64,000 bases of DNA from Xestospongia muta. Its lineage: Eukaryota; Porifera; Demospongiae; Haplosclerida; Petrosiidae. A model generated the notes under the pieces. That model was not told the DNA's origin, made no database searches, and was given only the letters and a program-made list of their open reading frames with translations. This document shows, piece after piece, positions 25,790-57,207 of this stretch; position 1 is the stretch's first letter, and every line of letters begins with the position of its first letter. Made by a program: the position numbers and the translations under genes. The stretch is from NCBI GenBank assembly GCA_963693285.1, contig OY848924.1:5663842-5727841 (forward strand), read 5' to 3'.

Positions 25790-25882
25790 TTGCTCAGACT
25801 CGCCCCACTAAATGTTCTACAATACAACAGCCCCTCCTTCCGCCCCAAATTTGTAAGTTTGTGAGGTGTATTCAGTTTAGAG
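25790..25882 (+). promoter_or_regulatory. Likely promoter and 5' UTR of the IP3-receptor-type gene
   Basis: A short GC-richer island (cgccccac, ccgcccc) stands out of the AT-rich surroundings and directly precedes the start codon at 25883. No TATA box is evident. The transcription start is not determined. Confidence 0.35.
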
Positions 25883-41983
<16,101 letters not shown>

Positions 41984-42180
41984 ACAATATTATTCCCAAC
42001 CTTATAACTTCCTAATAATAACATTAACTGAAAATTGAGTTTTGTAATTTTATAATAACTCTAGGCCTTTTATAAAATGGATTAGTTATGATTAAATTTT
42101 TGATGTGCATTGTTTTATAGATGTACAGTAGTGTCTCCAAACCACTACATAGGAATCATATGATGTTAACTTCATTCTCA

Positions 42181-42186
42181 AATAAA
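42181..42186 (+). terminator. Candidate polyadenylation signal of the ITPR gene
   Basis: An AATAAA hexamer lies about 200 bp after the TAG stop codon. Other A/T-rich variants are nearby, so the true 3' end is not certain. Confidence 0.35.
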
Positions 42187-42313
42187 TGAAAGAATGACTC
42201 ATAGATAAGTCTGCTTCTATAGAAACATTGTTACCAGTTAGTCATAGTACATCACTGTTGTAGGTATCTAATCATACACCAATCCAGATTATATATATGC
42301 ACATGCATTTGTT

Positions 42314-42430
42314 CTACATTATCTACATGTATTAGTACTACATTATCTACATGTATCAGTACTACATTATCTACATGTATTAGTGCTATATTATCTACAT
42401 GTATTAGTACTATATTTACATGTACATGTA
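42314..42430. repeat. 24-bp minisatellite, about 4.8 copies
   Basis: The unit CTACATTATCTACATGTATT plus AGTA repeats from 42314, 42338, 42362 and 42386, with a partial copy from 42410. Single-base variants distinguish the copies. It lies downstream of the ITPR stop codon. Confidence 0.9.
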
Positions 42431-43390
42431 GTCTTGTTTTATTATCTACATCATCTGATATAAGTAAGTAATACTACCAGCTGGTCATAGCATGCTACAG
42501 ACTTTAATCATATGACAAAACGGTTTGTTTTCAAAAGTCTATTACTATAGTGAGGAAGAACAGACTTTAAGTCTTGATTTCTTGTTTTAATGTTTTTCTA
42601 TAGCTATTATGTTACTGCATTTGACTTTCATTACATAGTTAATACACATTTGACTTTGAACATATTAAGTTATAGCCTATATTGTTATGACAAGAATTAA
42701 CCACACACAGGAGACAATATTTACAGATATTTAGTAAACACACATTTGTTCATTGCTTCAATCTTCATTCACAAAAACAGGTACTATAATGCTATCAGAG
42801 CTTTAGTATTCTTTCTTTTCTTGTCAGTATCAATGCTTGTGGTAAATAGGAATCTGTGAAAATAGTATTTTTTAATCATAACTGTTATGTATATAGAATT
42901 CATTTTGAGTCCTTTCTTGTTCTTTTGTGAATATTAAAGACACTAAACAGTATCTAATTACTAATGGAAACTGCATTAATAACTCATTTGCTCATGTTTT
43001 ATGGCAACAGGGAATGAAATCAAGCCTAATTGACAAACTCACTGTTCAATATGACTGTCCCAACACTTGTGCAGGCAATGGATTGGTCGGTAGATAATAC
43101 ATGTGCTGCCACAATCTTAGCTTCAAAAAAGTTGTTATTGCCATTACTGCTTTACTATTTTGACCTCATGTATTTATACTTATTGTCATTCAGTAGTCTA
43201 CTCATATAGGCAGTAATTAGAACTGTTGTTCTGGTCCAGACTAGTTCATGTCAAGATATAGACTTTTTTCTATAAAGTAGATTACATAAATCATAGGTTG
43301 TAGTGTTTAAGTTATATAGAGCATAATAAAAAGTATTGAGTGTTGACAAAGCTATTGGTTTCTCATTAGTCTGTCTATTTCTCACAATAT
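42431..43390. other. Intergenic region, nothing recognised
   Basis: AT-rich sequence between the minisatellite and the retrotransposon relic. No exon, RNA gene or repeat was recognised. Confidence 0.4.
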
Positions 43391-43399
43391 GTAATTTAC

Positions 43400-45085
43400 T
43401 AGCTATCCGAAATTATATGTAAGTCCATCTGTTAAACATACTGTGAATTAACCTAGGGCGAATCTTAGCTATATCTGAAAGAGTAGAGAGCTCAATATTC
43501 CAAATGTAGATTTTAAATGAAGCTTGATTTGCAATAAAAGATTCAGAACTAATTGGACAATCCAGAACAATTCTGCCATCAGAAGTGATGAAAACGTCAG
43601 TGAACTCAAAGGGCACATGCCTCCTCCAAACATTTTTCCTTCACCAACAACCATGTCTTAGGAGGATTAAAGCAGGGTCATGTTCATTCCAACACTCATG
43701 TAAAGCAGAAATACAACCTCCAGCTGTGGCATTATTTGCATTTAGACTTGTCTAACCTTGGAGGTGATAACAATATCTTTAACCAAAGGTATAATGAAGA
43801 GCAACTTGACTGTTTAGTGAGTTAATAGCATTAGAGGCATCCTGCACAAGTTACTGTCCCTTTGTATCTTCAGACTGAAAATTCTCCTAATATAATGAAC
43901 AGCAGCCTCACAACCAGACTTTTACCAGCGTGTAGCTGCAAGTAGCCAGCAACATCCACAACGTTGGATTTAATGACTGATAAATTGCTTTACTAAATAT
44001 GTAATGTTGGACCTTCAACAATTATATGACATGCAACAAGAAAAGAGATTGTAATTAATCCTCTACCAAGGGCAGCAATAGAATCATCGGAAAGGGATGC
44101 AAATAAATTACACAGGTGTTTCTAGTAACAGCATCCAAGTCAGAGGGGCCAGCTGCTTTATCAAGCTTTAGAGCAGCATGCATTTAATGAGAAGACCATC
44201 AAACTGTTCAAAAGAGATAAAGTGAGGATCATAGTCAGGAGGTGACACAACAGGGAACAAAAACGATGAAAAGAAATTAGACCAGGGGATAGAGTGTAGA
44301 CCTGGCACTGAAAACTGTGCCCAAAGAAGGATCATTATAAGAGATGGGAGAATTCAATGATAATGGTCTGCCAAAATTCCTCTCAGATTGATTGATGACC
44401 TAAAGAGCTTCCTTCACTTTCACACCAAATGAGAGAGCGAATACACAAGACTATTCCCATTGAAATGGTTGGTCCATATGTAAACTGTTTTGAATAAAGT
44501 GACCCTCAGTCAAGCAAACACACCAGAGCTGTAAACAGCAATCTTAAAAGAGGAATGTGGTCTCTGGTTTTTGAACCCCTGTGAGATTTCTGTAGTACCA
44601 AATGGGAAACAGAAAAGCAGCCTTCAATGTTCTTGACTCAAGAACAGAGCTCTCATCATAAGTTTGAAACAGTCTAGTTCCTCAACAAATGCTTTCCCAG
44701 ACCCACCAGAAAGAACTGAGTTTCTTATCCAGTGAACAGCCTTAACATAACAGGACTTAATTAACTCAATACACTTATCACTCGAAAGATTCCCCAGACA
44801 AAAGATGCTAGATAATGGAACAAAGTGTGGCATTTAGTGCAAAGACTAGCCCTGGCATAAAACTCACAGACTTCAACTCAGGTGAAAAGTTGTGAGAATG
44901 AACATTGAGAAATATCCACCAACAATACTGGATAATGTCCAACAGAAAACCAAATTTTTGGGTGAATGAGAATCATGAAGGATCATCAGTGTTTGAGAGG
45001 AATCAGCAGGAACCAATTTTGAATATCAGAACCAACAACACTAGAGGTAAATACCAAGATGGGTTAACAAGCACCTTGTACCATT
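43400..45085 (-). mobile_element. Reverse-transcriptase retrotransposon relic
   Basis: Read on the minus strand, with frameshifts and stops, the segment follows the order of a retroelement polymerase. A leader near 44624-44833 reads LSGGSGKAFVEELDCF. A motif-A-like DASNAINSLNSQVALH lies near 43800-43860. A region where the catalytic YADD motif is expected reads NANNATAGGCISALHE near 43700-43750. KTWLLVKEKCLEEA (near 43630-43670) and VFITSDGRIVLDCPISSESF (near 43550-43590) follow. The catalytic Asp pair is gone, so the element is dead. The family (LINE-like or DIRS-like) cannot be fixed by eye. Base composition is less AT-rich than the neighbours, consistent with an insertion. Confidence 0.6.
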
Positions 45086-45284
45086 AAATTGTAAAGTTTG
45101 TACAACACATACATGTCCTCACTCTTCTAGGAATTACAATGAATGCAATGAACTAAATTAATATTCTAAAAGTTAATTTGATAAAATAAAAACAATTAAT
45201 GTTATAAAATATGCAACCTTTGATTTAGTCTTTGTTAAAACACATAAAGCTCTATCCTTATAATCTCATGCCTCATCTCTGGTG

Positions 45285-45740
45285 AGATGAGGTATGTGGT
45301 TGTCTTATATATGCTGGACATAAACAACACTGAAGATTACAAACTTTCTCAATAAGTGAACAAAAGAACTGGTGACAACGTATATCTTGTGACATGACTA
45401 CTGTCACGCATCTAGTATGTTCTGAGACTTCTACCATAGCCTCATATCCTAGTTCATTAAACCAGTGTATGCCATTTATCCATTTATCCTTTGATAACAG
45501 ATCAGCTTGACTTCCAACCACAATTGTTTGTGATGGTCTGTCGAATAGTGTCCAAATGTTAATGAAATCAAACCAGTAGTACATCTCTTTTTCAATTATT
45601 TTAATACCAAGAGTTAGATCAGCTTAGATAATAAAGACAGCTGGTGATCTTAGCAATAGGTTTTCAAGTACAGCAGCATGGCTACTATAATATTCCTTGT
45701 GACCAGTAAAGTCATATAATATGACATTATCAATTCATGA
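45285..45740 (-). pseudogene. Roc (ROCO-type) GTPase domain fragment with an in-frame stop
   Basis: The minus strand reads VILYDFTGHKEYYSSHAAVL, then SPAVFII, a TAA (45626-45624), then ADLTLGIK, YYWFDFINIWTLFDRPSQ and IVVGSQADLLSK. YDFTGH occupies the DxxG (G3) position and VGSQAD the G4 (base-recognition) position of Roc-type small GTPase domains. The P-loop is not visible and no COR domain follows. The single stop is in the same frame as both halves, so the decay is recent or the fragment is partly exonic. A possible first exon (45955-46042, MLPSRCYGEANGSP) lies upstream. Confidence 0.55.
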
Positions 45741-46059
45741 CATTGAACATTATGATAAATAATTTGCTATATGTGTCCTACTGGGATACCATACCCTTCC
45801 TCCCTAAGCAAAGAGATGGCAACACTAGACTAACAGGTTATATCAACCTTACAAATTGGGTCATTTGTTGTAAATTCCCTAGTTAGCAGGGTTAATAATT
45901 ATAATGCATACAGACCTCTGGTTTATGTTTTTTGTCATAAACATAAATACTTACTGAATATACACCATTCTGTTATTTTCTCACTTCCTGCCTCTGTCAC
46001 GGGAGAACCGTTCGCTTCACCATAGCATCTGGACGGAAGCATTGCAAAGGCCGTCCCAG

Positions 46060-46080
46060 CCCTCAAGCGTGAGGGCGTGG
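46060..46080. promoter_or_regulatory. GC-rich hairpin related to the element at 21795-21819
   Basis: CCCTCAAGCGTGAGGG forms 5-bp arms and continues as CGTGG. It lies upstream of the Roc pseudogene on the minus strand and within the segment shared with 21.8-23.15 kb. Confidence 0.35.
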
Positions 46081-46471
46081 CAATCTGTAAATCCAATCGT
46101 TCAGTTGTACGATGTGTTATCCAAGGGAGATCAAAAATCGTGTCTGGCTGATGATCATTTCATTTCGTTTAGTCATTTTTAAGGTTTAGGACATATATGA
46201 TTCTGTTGTGTATTAGAAGTGCATGTAGTATCGATATATTTCATAGCAATAATTAGAACAAAATGTCATATAACAGTTGATTAGACTATTATAACAATCT
46301 GTTAAAGAATGAAGACACCACAGATTCCCAATCAATTAAAGTAGTCTCTTCTATTTTATGATCTGAGTACACAGTGAGAAAATATTGTCAATAGACTATT
46401 ATAGTACACAACCTTATAGTATAGTAGTCAGTCTGCTTGTATAATTACATGTACAATGAATATTTTTGAAT

Positions 46472-46477
46472 TTTATT
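46472..46477 (-). terminator. Candidate polyadenylation signal of the RSPH10B-like gene
   Basis: On the minus strand TAG (stop) is followed within a few bases by AATAAA, so the 3' UTR would be very short. Confidence 0.4.
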
Positions 46478-50234
<3,757 letters not shown>

Positions 50235-50300
50235 TATGTTGTTACCATGGTGACCTTAGAGCCCCACCTTCGATTCACTGCATATAATTTCACGCGTGAG
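50235..50300. promoter_or_regulatory. Shared bidirectional promoter region
   Basis: RSPH10B-like (minus) and the Nudix gene (plus) start head-to-head. Only some 50-100 bp separates the RSPH10B start codon from the probable 5' UTR exon of the Nudix gene. The X-box lies inside this interval. Confidence 0.45.
50241..50254 (-). promoter_or_regulatory. RFX-type X-box upstream of the RSPH10B-like start codon
   Basis: On the gene strand the 14-mer GTCACCATGGTAAC fits the X-box consensus (RYYNYY, 1-3 bases, RRNRAC) at every defined position. It ends 7 bp before the ATG at 50234. RFX factors control many ciliary genes in animals, so the match agrees with the gene's predicted role. Binding is inferred, not shown. 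Confidence 0.6.
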
Positions 50301-50416
50301 TTGAGATATAGAGAGGAAAGCCAAGACTTTTGCAACAACTGAGTACGTATGAGGCTGATCGATTGAATAGAGACGTTAATTAATCCAGAGTACTACTGGT
50401 TGTAAAAATATAAGAG
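50300..50416 (+). other. Probable non-coding first exon of the Nudix gene
   Basis: The stretch ends in AAGAG|GTACGT, a good donor, and has a related copy at about 62390-62465 that ends in AAGAG|GTATGT. It would be joined to the coding exon at 54352 across an intron of about 3.9 kb. Its 5' limit is unknown. Conservation between the two copies is the main support. Confidence 0.5.
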
Positions 50417-51436
50417 GTACGTCAATTCTCACAACTATTATATATAGTAATTTATATAAGAGTAGCACAGTGAAGTATAGAATGAAATAGGCGACTTGAT
50501 ATATCATCCACAAAGCAATAAGCATATGTTAACATTGAAATCAAGCTTAGACATTGAGCTTTGATCAAGATGGTTCATTAATTGATTTTATAGTGTCATA
50601 GATTTTTTTACATGGTATACAGAGTGATCATGTTCATTTGATACTAGTGCAAGCCAGTCACTTGTAGGAAGTATATAGTTTACATGTACACTACTTGTAA
50701 CTGTACTTAATAACACGTATTAACTTCATAGTTATGCCAACTGTGCAACAAAAAGGCAATTTGATTTTAGTGTTCCATATACATTATCCAAATCACCCCC
50801 AAAACTTGTAATCTAAAAAGCCTAGCAAAGAAAATGAGGTGCTATTTCCTTAACAGGGGCAGTACTAGTATTGTTCTTAGTAATATGAGTAACTCAGCCT
50901 GATATACTGACACTTCATGCACTCCAAAAACCTAACAATGAAAAGAGATGCAATTTCCTTAACATGAAGAGATGCTATTTCCTTAACATGGGGCAGTATA
51001 TAAAATATTGTTCATAGACTGCAACTTGGTCAGATGTGCCAACATTTCATTCAATTTTGACACTTCTTGCACTTCACATGTTGACTGCATGTTCCTTTTA
51101 TCACCTAATGAATGTACTTTCAATGTATCCACCTCCTAATATGTATGCATCAACCTTAGAGCAAAGTAACTGATGCAGTAAAGCAAAACTTCTACAGTTA
51201 TATTGTTTATACTAGGAATGCATAAATACATAGGATTGCCTTGTGTATTAAGAGTGTAGATTTTAAATTGATGATTACAACTTTGATCTCTTAGTTTTGT
51301 CTTTAAAAATAAACTTTAGCAATGGTGCTATATTATGAAGCTTTTTACTTGGTCTGTAGTCTCATTCATATTTCTAAGTAACTCTATATCTATAATATTG
51401 TATTAATAATTATATTATATAGAAACTAAGGTGAGA

Positions 51437-51576
51437 TTTAGTTGCATTGTTTGGATTAGTTGCTTAATGCAAAGGCACTTAGCGTTAAAAATGTGGTTTG
51501 GTCACATTTAGTTGCACTATTCAGATTAGTTGCTTTGTCCAAATGCACTTAGCTATAAATATGGCTTGATCATGTT
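51437..51576. repeat. Two tandem copies of a ~70-bp unit
   Basis: The unit begins tttagttgca and contains ggattagttgctt and gcacttagc. Copies start at 51437 and 51507 and differ at many positions, so the duplication is old. Confidence 0.7.
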
Positions 51577-52569
51577 TAGGAATCCAATAGTTGCTTTACT
51601 GGAACATAGAAACATAGTGCACACGTCACAGAGTAATACTACACTGTTGTTGAGTTAATAAGCAGAAGTATATGAAATGTCTCAAAGAACAAAATTTTGT
51701 TTGTATTACATCCAGAGCACTTCGAATGAAGAAACTAGAAGCTAATGTATACAGAAAATATTCTACCGACAGCTGTGTTTACTTTTTCTGGTTCAGAATA
51801 GGTAGACTAAAGATAAAAGCTACAATAATATAATAATAATCTAGTCTTCTACTTTACAAGGCAGATCTAGTAGATATTGTGATATCTATTGTTATCATAC
51901 CTTAGGTGATCTAGTATATATAATTTACACTTTTACTAAATATGTCTATCAAGATCAACCCTGTGGGCTATAGTCTGATACCCAGCATGTAAAACAAATA
52001 GACCAACCCCTGACACATTACTATGGTGTCACTTCATCAAGTCTTAGCACTTTGTTAACACTTTGAATTAACATTTGTTAATGTTTGTCAATGGCAATTT
52101 AAAAAAAATTGAAAGTACCACTGAAAATTATTTTCTGCCTTGCACCTTGTATATTCCAGATCTTGAGACCATGTACTGTAAAACTATTAAAAATCTGCAC
52201 TATGATTTAGAAAATAAATAATTTTTAAAAAGAAATATGCACAAATTCCTCTATAAATTTGCCAATGTTATTGTTTTATAATTAATACTCTAATTTTGGC
52301 AAATTCCTCTAATTTCGTCAAGCAAACAAGCTTCAACAGCAGACGTAACATTAAGGACATGAGTATGTCATATTTGAGTGTTTTCCAAGTCTTCTGAGGT
52401 CTGTCTCAGATCTGAAGTTACCAATTCTGTTCATTATAATACAACTATTGTCTTATTGTATTGTTGTATGAAACAATTGATTATATAATGAATACAATCA
52501 ATCTATGTGAATTTGTTTGCTGATGTATGTCACACCTAATGAAAGTTAATTTTCCTCGACCAGTATGAT

Positions 52570-53246
52570 GTTTATATGACTATTCAAACTTTAGCATGCT
52601 ATTACTTAAGAAAAGACTTTTTATTGTTTAAGTATTATAAGACAAGTTTTTAATAATTGTAATCTTGCTAAAATTTTTATATCCTTCTCCTGGAGAAATA
52701 TAAAACTTGTAGTCCTTATTTGAGGCAGACTATTGTGACTTCATATCTCACTTGATTAATATTTAGTTTCCTGTTACTTTTGATCATACACCTCAGTATA
52801 AATAATTGAGTATATGAATACATCTGTGTACTGAGTGTGGTTTACCTTATAGTCTATAGTCCTTTGTACTTGTTACAAAAACAGATGTTAAAAAGTTATT
52901 TTAGCAGTATGTATGACTATTCAGACTTTAGCATTCTATTACTTAAAAAAGACTTTTTATTGTTTAAGTATTATAAGACAACTTTTAAATAATTGTAATC
53001 TTGCTAAAATTTTCATATCCTTCTCCTGGAGAAATATAAAACTTGTAGTCCTTATTTGAGGCAGACTATTGTGACTTCATATCTCACTTGATTAATGTTT
53101 AGTTTCCTGTTACTTTTGATCAATACACCTCAGTATAAAGAATTGTGTATATGAATACATCTGTGTACTGAGTGTGGTTTACCTTATAGTCTATAGTCTT
53201 TTGTACTTGTTATAAAAACAGATGTTAAAAAAGTTATTTTAGCAGT
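52570..53246. repeat. Two tandem copies of a ~338-bp unit
   Basis: Sequence from tatgactattca to ttagcagt occurs at about 52570-52908 and again at 52907-53246 (offset 337). The two differ by a few substitutions and short indels. It lies in the first intron of the Nudix gene. Confidence 0.9.
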
Positions 53247-54353
53247 TGTTACTCATTTCATAGATCATCCTTATGCTTGTCTCTTCATATGAACATACAG
53301 TTAAAGCTAATATCACTTGTTGCTATTGAATTTTAAAAGTTTACTTATACCAATGCCATTTTAATAGCTGTACATATGTCCACTTTAAAATGACGTATTA
53401 ATAATGACCTTTCATCTTCACAGATGTTTCTGAATAACATGTGTACAGGTTGTACAAATGTGTATATGCATATGGGTATATCCATTTCTTATCTCTTATC
53501 TATATTTTATTCTTGTATGTGACTTTCAAAAGTAATAAATGAAATAAAATTTGTAAAGATGGTAGCTAACACACGTTACAACCAATGAATTTAATTACCG
53601 TTACTGTGAGTGTTTCAAATTAGGTGTGACTTGTCAAAATTCTAAATTTTTGTAAATGTTTATGAGTAGCTTGCTAACTCTCTAGTATTCAAACTAGTAT
53701 AACTCCAGTCCTTTACAGCAACAAAAGTACTATCAAAATTATCTTAGGATGGTTTTTGGAATTGCAATCTTGTTTATACGATCCTCTTTTGATACAAATA
53801 AACTTGAGATCTTCAGTAGTGTATGTTTTCATCATAATATTCAATTGTATGGAGGTATATCAACATAAATCTGTTTAATATGATGTACATGTAATGGATG
53901 TTCAGCTCTGAACATGTTATGTTGCCAGGTAATCATATTTGGCAATGGAAGATGTTATTTATAATGTAATGTTGATATTTATTTTGCTGACCTTTGGTGT
54001 TTATGATAAATGCTTACTAAACAAAGCAATAGCTAAATCAGTATAACAATTCTATTATAATATCATAAAGCAATTATGCTGTTGATAAACTTGATGACTA
54101 AATGTCATATCTTTATTTCATCCTCCTACATCACCAATGCCAGGATTTTCCTGTACTACTTATAAATAAATACCTTCATTGAAAGTTAATCAAGATGGTA
54201 TACTCTAGATTTGCTTTTCAAATGAATATGGCTCATTTATACTACTTCATTGTACTGTTTATATCCTGTACACAGTGATGGTAATGCAGTGTCATTTGTA
54301 CTTCTTATTTTACAACGAAATATGTAATAAATAGTTTTCTTTTTAAAACAGAT

Positions 54354-57207
54354 ATGGCTAATCTACTAGTCAAGGAGAAAAACAAGAGTCTTAAACACTA
54401 CCAAAAGCGAGTATATGATTCTGATGGATATAGACGAAGAGTAGATTGTGTTTTATTTAAAGATGCTAGCAAAGATCAGGTAAACATGTTTAATTCCCAC
54501 TAATAACATCCATAATTTCAATTATCTATTGTATGTAATTGCAAGACGTGACAAATATTAGAACATCCTCCTAATATATTTGTGATATTGTGGCATGATA
54601 TCACAGGTCTATTGCAATACAATGAGGTGGTGTATAATATGAGGGTGTATTACCTATGTTGGTTTGTTAGCATGACATAAATAACTAATGGCTATAAAGT
54701 AAATGATACAAAAGCTTTCTGGCTCTACCCTAATATAATTATTGAAGACATTTAATACTTGAGCACTTTGTTTTATCTATGGTAGTTATTATTCTAAGAC
54801 AGTGCTGCCTCTAATTCAATAACTATAGTGGTATACCTTTATATTAAACTAATACAGTATTATTATACTCACTCTATTGTATTATATGACTTAGATTATG
54901 TTGGTGTCCAGTCGTAATCATTATGGTTGTTGGACAATTCCTGGAGGTGGTCTAGAACCAGGAGAGACAGCTGATGTTACTGCTGTTAGAGAAGCTAGAG
55001 AGGAAGTAAGTTTATTAACATCAATAGTTTTATTGAATAAGAATTATAGCATATAGTATTTTTGATTCTACTATTTCATGGTGGTACTATTATTCTGCCT
55101 TGCATGTCAGGCGGTCGTAAGATTGTTTTGAACCATACATTAACTATAATAATTATGTGTACAAATATGTTTGTTTTCATCGTTTTATTGTGTTGTATGC
55201 AAATTTCAAGACCAACAAATAAAAATGGCCCATGTACAATAACCATAAACACACACGAATATCATTTCTTTTAGTGTGCATGTTATGAGCAGTTCCATAG
55301 CTTCTGCAAACTCTTTTTACATATTTATTTTTGAATATAATATGTTGATGACTATACTTTTTGAAAGAAGTGTCAATTCTATGCAACGTTTCTATCGAGA
55401 GATTCTACATAATTTTTTTAGCATTTTTGGTGTATTGGTTAAATTATATAGTGTATTAATCTCTACATTAAACAATGATATAAAAAGACTTTAAATAATA
55501 TTCTTTGTTTTAGGCTGGTGTTATCAGTTATGTGAATCAAAGTCTTGGAATATTTGATGTACGTGAGTTGTGTACAAAACATTAGTTGATGGTTGACTTG
55601 CTAGATCAGATTGTTAACATTATTGCTACAATCGTTCATGCCACTACTGTTCAAATGACAATAGAATGTTTACAATGTATGTAATGTGTTTGTTGTTTAT
55701 ATTATAAAGAGTAGACAAGAAGGAAGAGAGTGTCAAACATTACACACTATTGTGGAAACATTGTATGTACAGTGTTATGATATGTGCCTGATGTATTTTC
55801 ATGAACTAGATTTTAATTATTTTATGAAGTTACCTTCAACAACAGTTGAGCATGTAAGTAAAGCCTTGTCTATCTTGAGAATGAGTCAGAAAGACTAAGT
55901 GATCACTTTCTGGCATAGATTAACTTATGTACTACGTCACACAACCTTATACTCAGTGTTTCTATGTATTATGTGACGTTCATTATACTCCTCCTTCTTA
56001 TCTACTCATTATGATATCATATGTTTTTAATTATCAAGGCAAAAAAAGCATTTATGTAAAAAACAACTAAACGACAGGAATAACTAAACATATTGTGTCT
56101 TTTTGTTGCATATATAGTAACGTTTTCTTACATTATATACACATAATAGGACAGATTATATCTATAATACATAATTATTATATACATGTATTGTTTTATA
56201 TTATAGGATAAAGAACGTCAGACAAGAACAGAAGCGTTTTCAATGATAGTCACCGAAGAAGTAGAGACATGGATGGACAGAAATGAATGTAAATAAATAA
56301 ATTGCTGTAATAGCAATGATTTCACATGGGGAAAGAAGTTTACTTAGAATACTGATGTAGATTCTGGAATTTCGATTACAAACAAAGCATCAGCAATCTA
56401 ATTAAGTCTGCTTTCCCTTAACCTATATTCTAATGTCTACATCTACATACTTATCTGTAGACCTTAAACTGGGACCAATAAACACTTTGAGTCAATGCAT
56501 GATTTACAAGTAAGTAGTTGCTTACTTTCCATAAGTGGTTAGTGGTCCTAGTTTAAGGTCTAGGGACGAGCATATAGAACTTAGCATTAATATTGGGCAT
56601 GGCTAATAAAGCGAACTTCACTGAAAAGATCAATGTTACCTTAAAGAACAATATTGTTTGCCTCCTTAAATTTAGTGTTATACATAATTATTATTGTGTA
56701 TTGTTTTAGCAATCATTATTGTGTATTGTTTTAGCAATCTTCTGAGCCATGCCCAAGTGTATCTGATTCCTAGCATAAGGAGCAAACATTATTGTTTGGA
56801 GAGATACAATGCAAAGTCGTACTCTTAAATATATCAGTATTCACGCACCTCAAATTGTTAAATATTTGCTGATGAGTCTACTAAGTATTATACGTATATA
56901 TTGTATGCTTTCTCTTATAGGTGGACGATCAAGAAAATGGTTTACATTAAGAGAAGCCATTGAAATATTGCATGAACGTGAAAAGCATTCAAAAGTTGAA
57001 TATTTTACATTAGCAGGATGTACCCTCATTAATGAACCCATGAATCACCTTCAATCAGATCCAGTATCACATAATCTAGAAATGAGTGATGATACAAGCA
57101 ATTACATTATTCAGTTAGACCTTTCTCATCCTAAACTTGATCTATTGACATCAACTTTGTCCTCATCACCTGAAACTTGTATTGTAAAACAAAGAATGTC
57201 TGTATAA
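54354..57207 (+). CDS. NUDT3-like: Diphosphoinositol polyphosphate phosphohydrolase-like Nudix hydrolase
   Basis: The family removes beta-phosphates from diphosphoinositol polyphosphates (PP-InsP5 and relatives) and also cleaves diadenosine polyphosphates or mRNA caps. Coding exons: 54354-54479, 54895-55005, 55514-55558, 56207-56288, 56921-57207. They total 651 bp, 216 residues, in phase. The protein starts [31 protein letters not shown] matches the DIPP N-terminus. The Nudix box (residues 59-82) begins GGGLEPGE, has REAREE and ends AGV, with all signature residues present. The intron lies between EE and AGV. Exon 4 has [20 protein letters not shown] and exon 5 [17 protein letters not shown], as in NUDT3 and NUDT4 (QERKHRTYVYVLIVTEVLE, KREWFKIEDAI). 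The protein is longer than human NUDT3 (172 residues) by a divergent C-terminal tail of about 60 residues. The start is the first Met after the acceptor at 54351. Confidence 0.88.
56454..56566. mobile_element. Short palindromic element, MITE-like
   Basis: Arms of about 33 bp (AGACCTTAAACTGGGACCA at 56459-56477 and its near reverse complement at 56543-56561) flank a ~65-bp centre. It lies in the last intron of the Nudix gene. The small size, inverted ends and lack of coding capacity fit a miniature inverted-repeat element; a target-site duplication was not identified. Confidence 0.5.

Larger units (their letters stand above)
50417..54351 (+). other. Long first intron of the Nudix gene
   Basis: No exon was recognised. 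It contains two tandem duplications (51437-51576 and 52570-53246) and a stretch at about 50850-51050 that recurs in degenerate form near 62860-62960. Confidence 0.5.

Noticed and set aside
55686..55898. 70-codon plus-strand frame inside the Nudix gene
   Set aside because: It does not resemble the DIPP family, and exon 3 joins directly to 56207 in phase with the expected sequence (GIFD then [11 protein letters not shown]).
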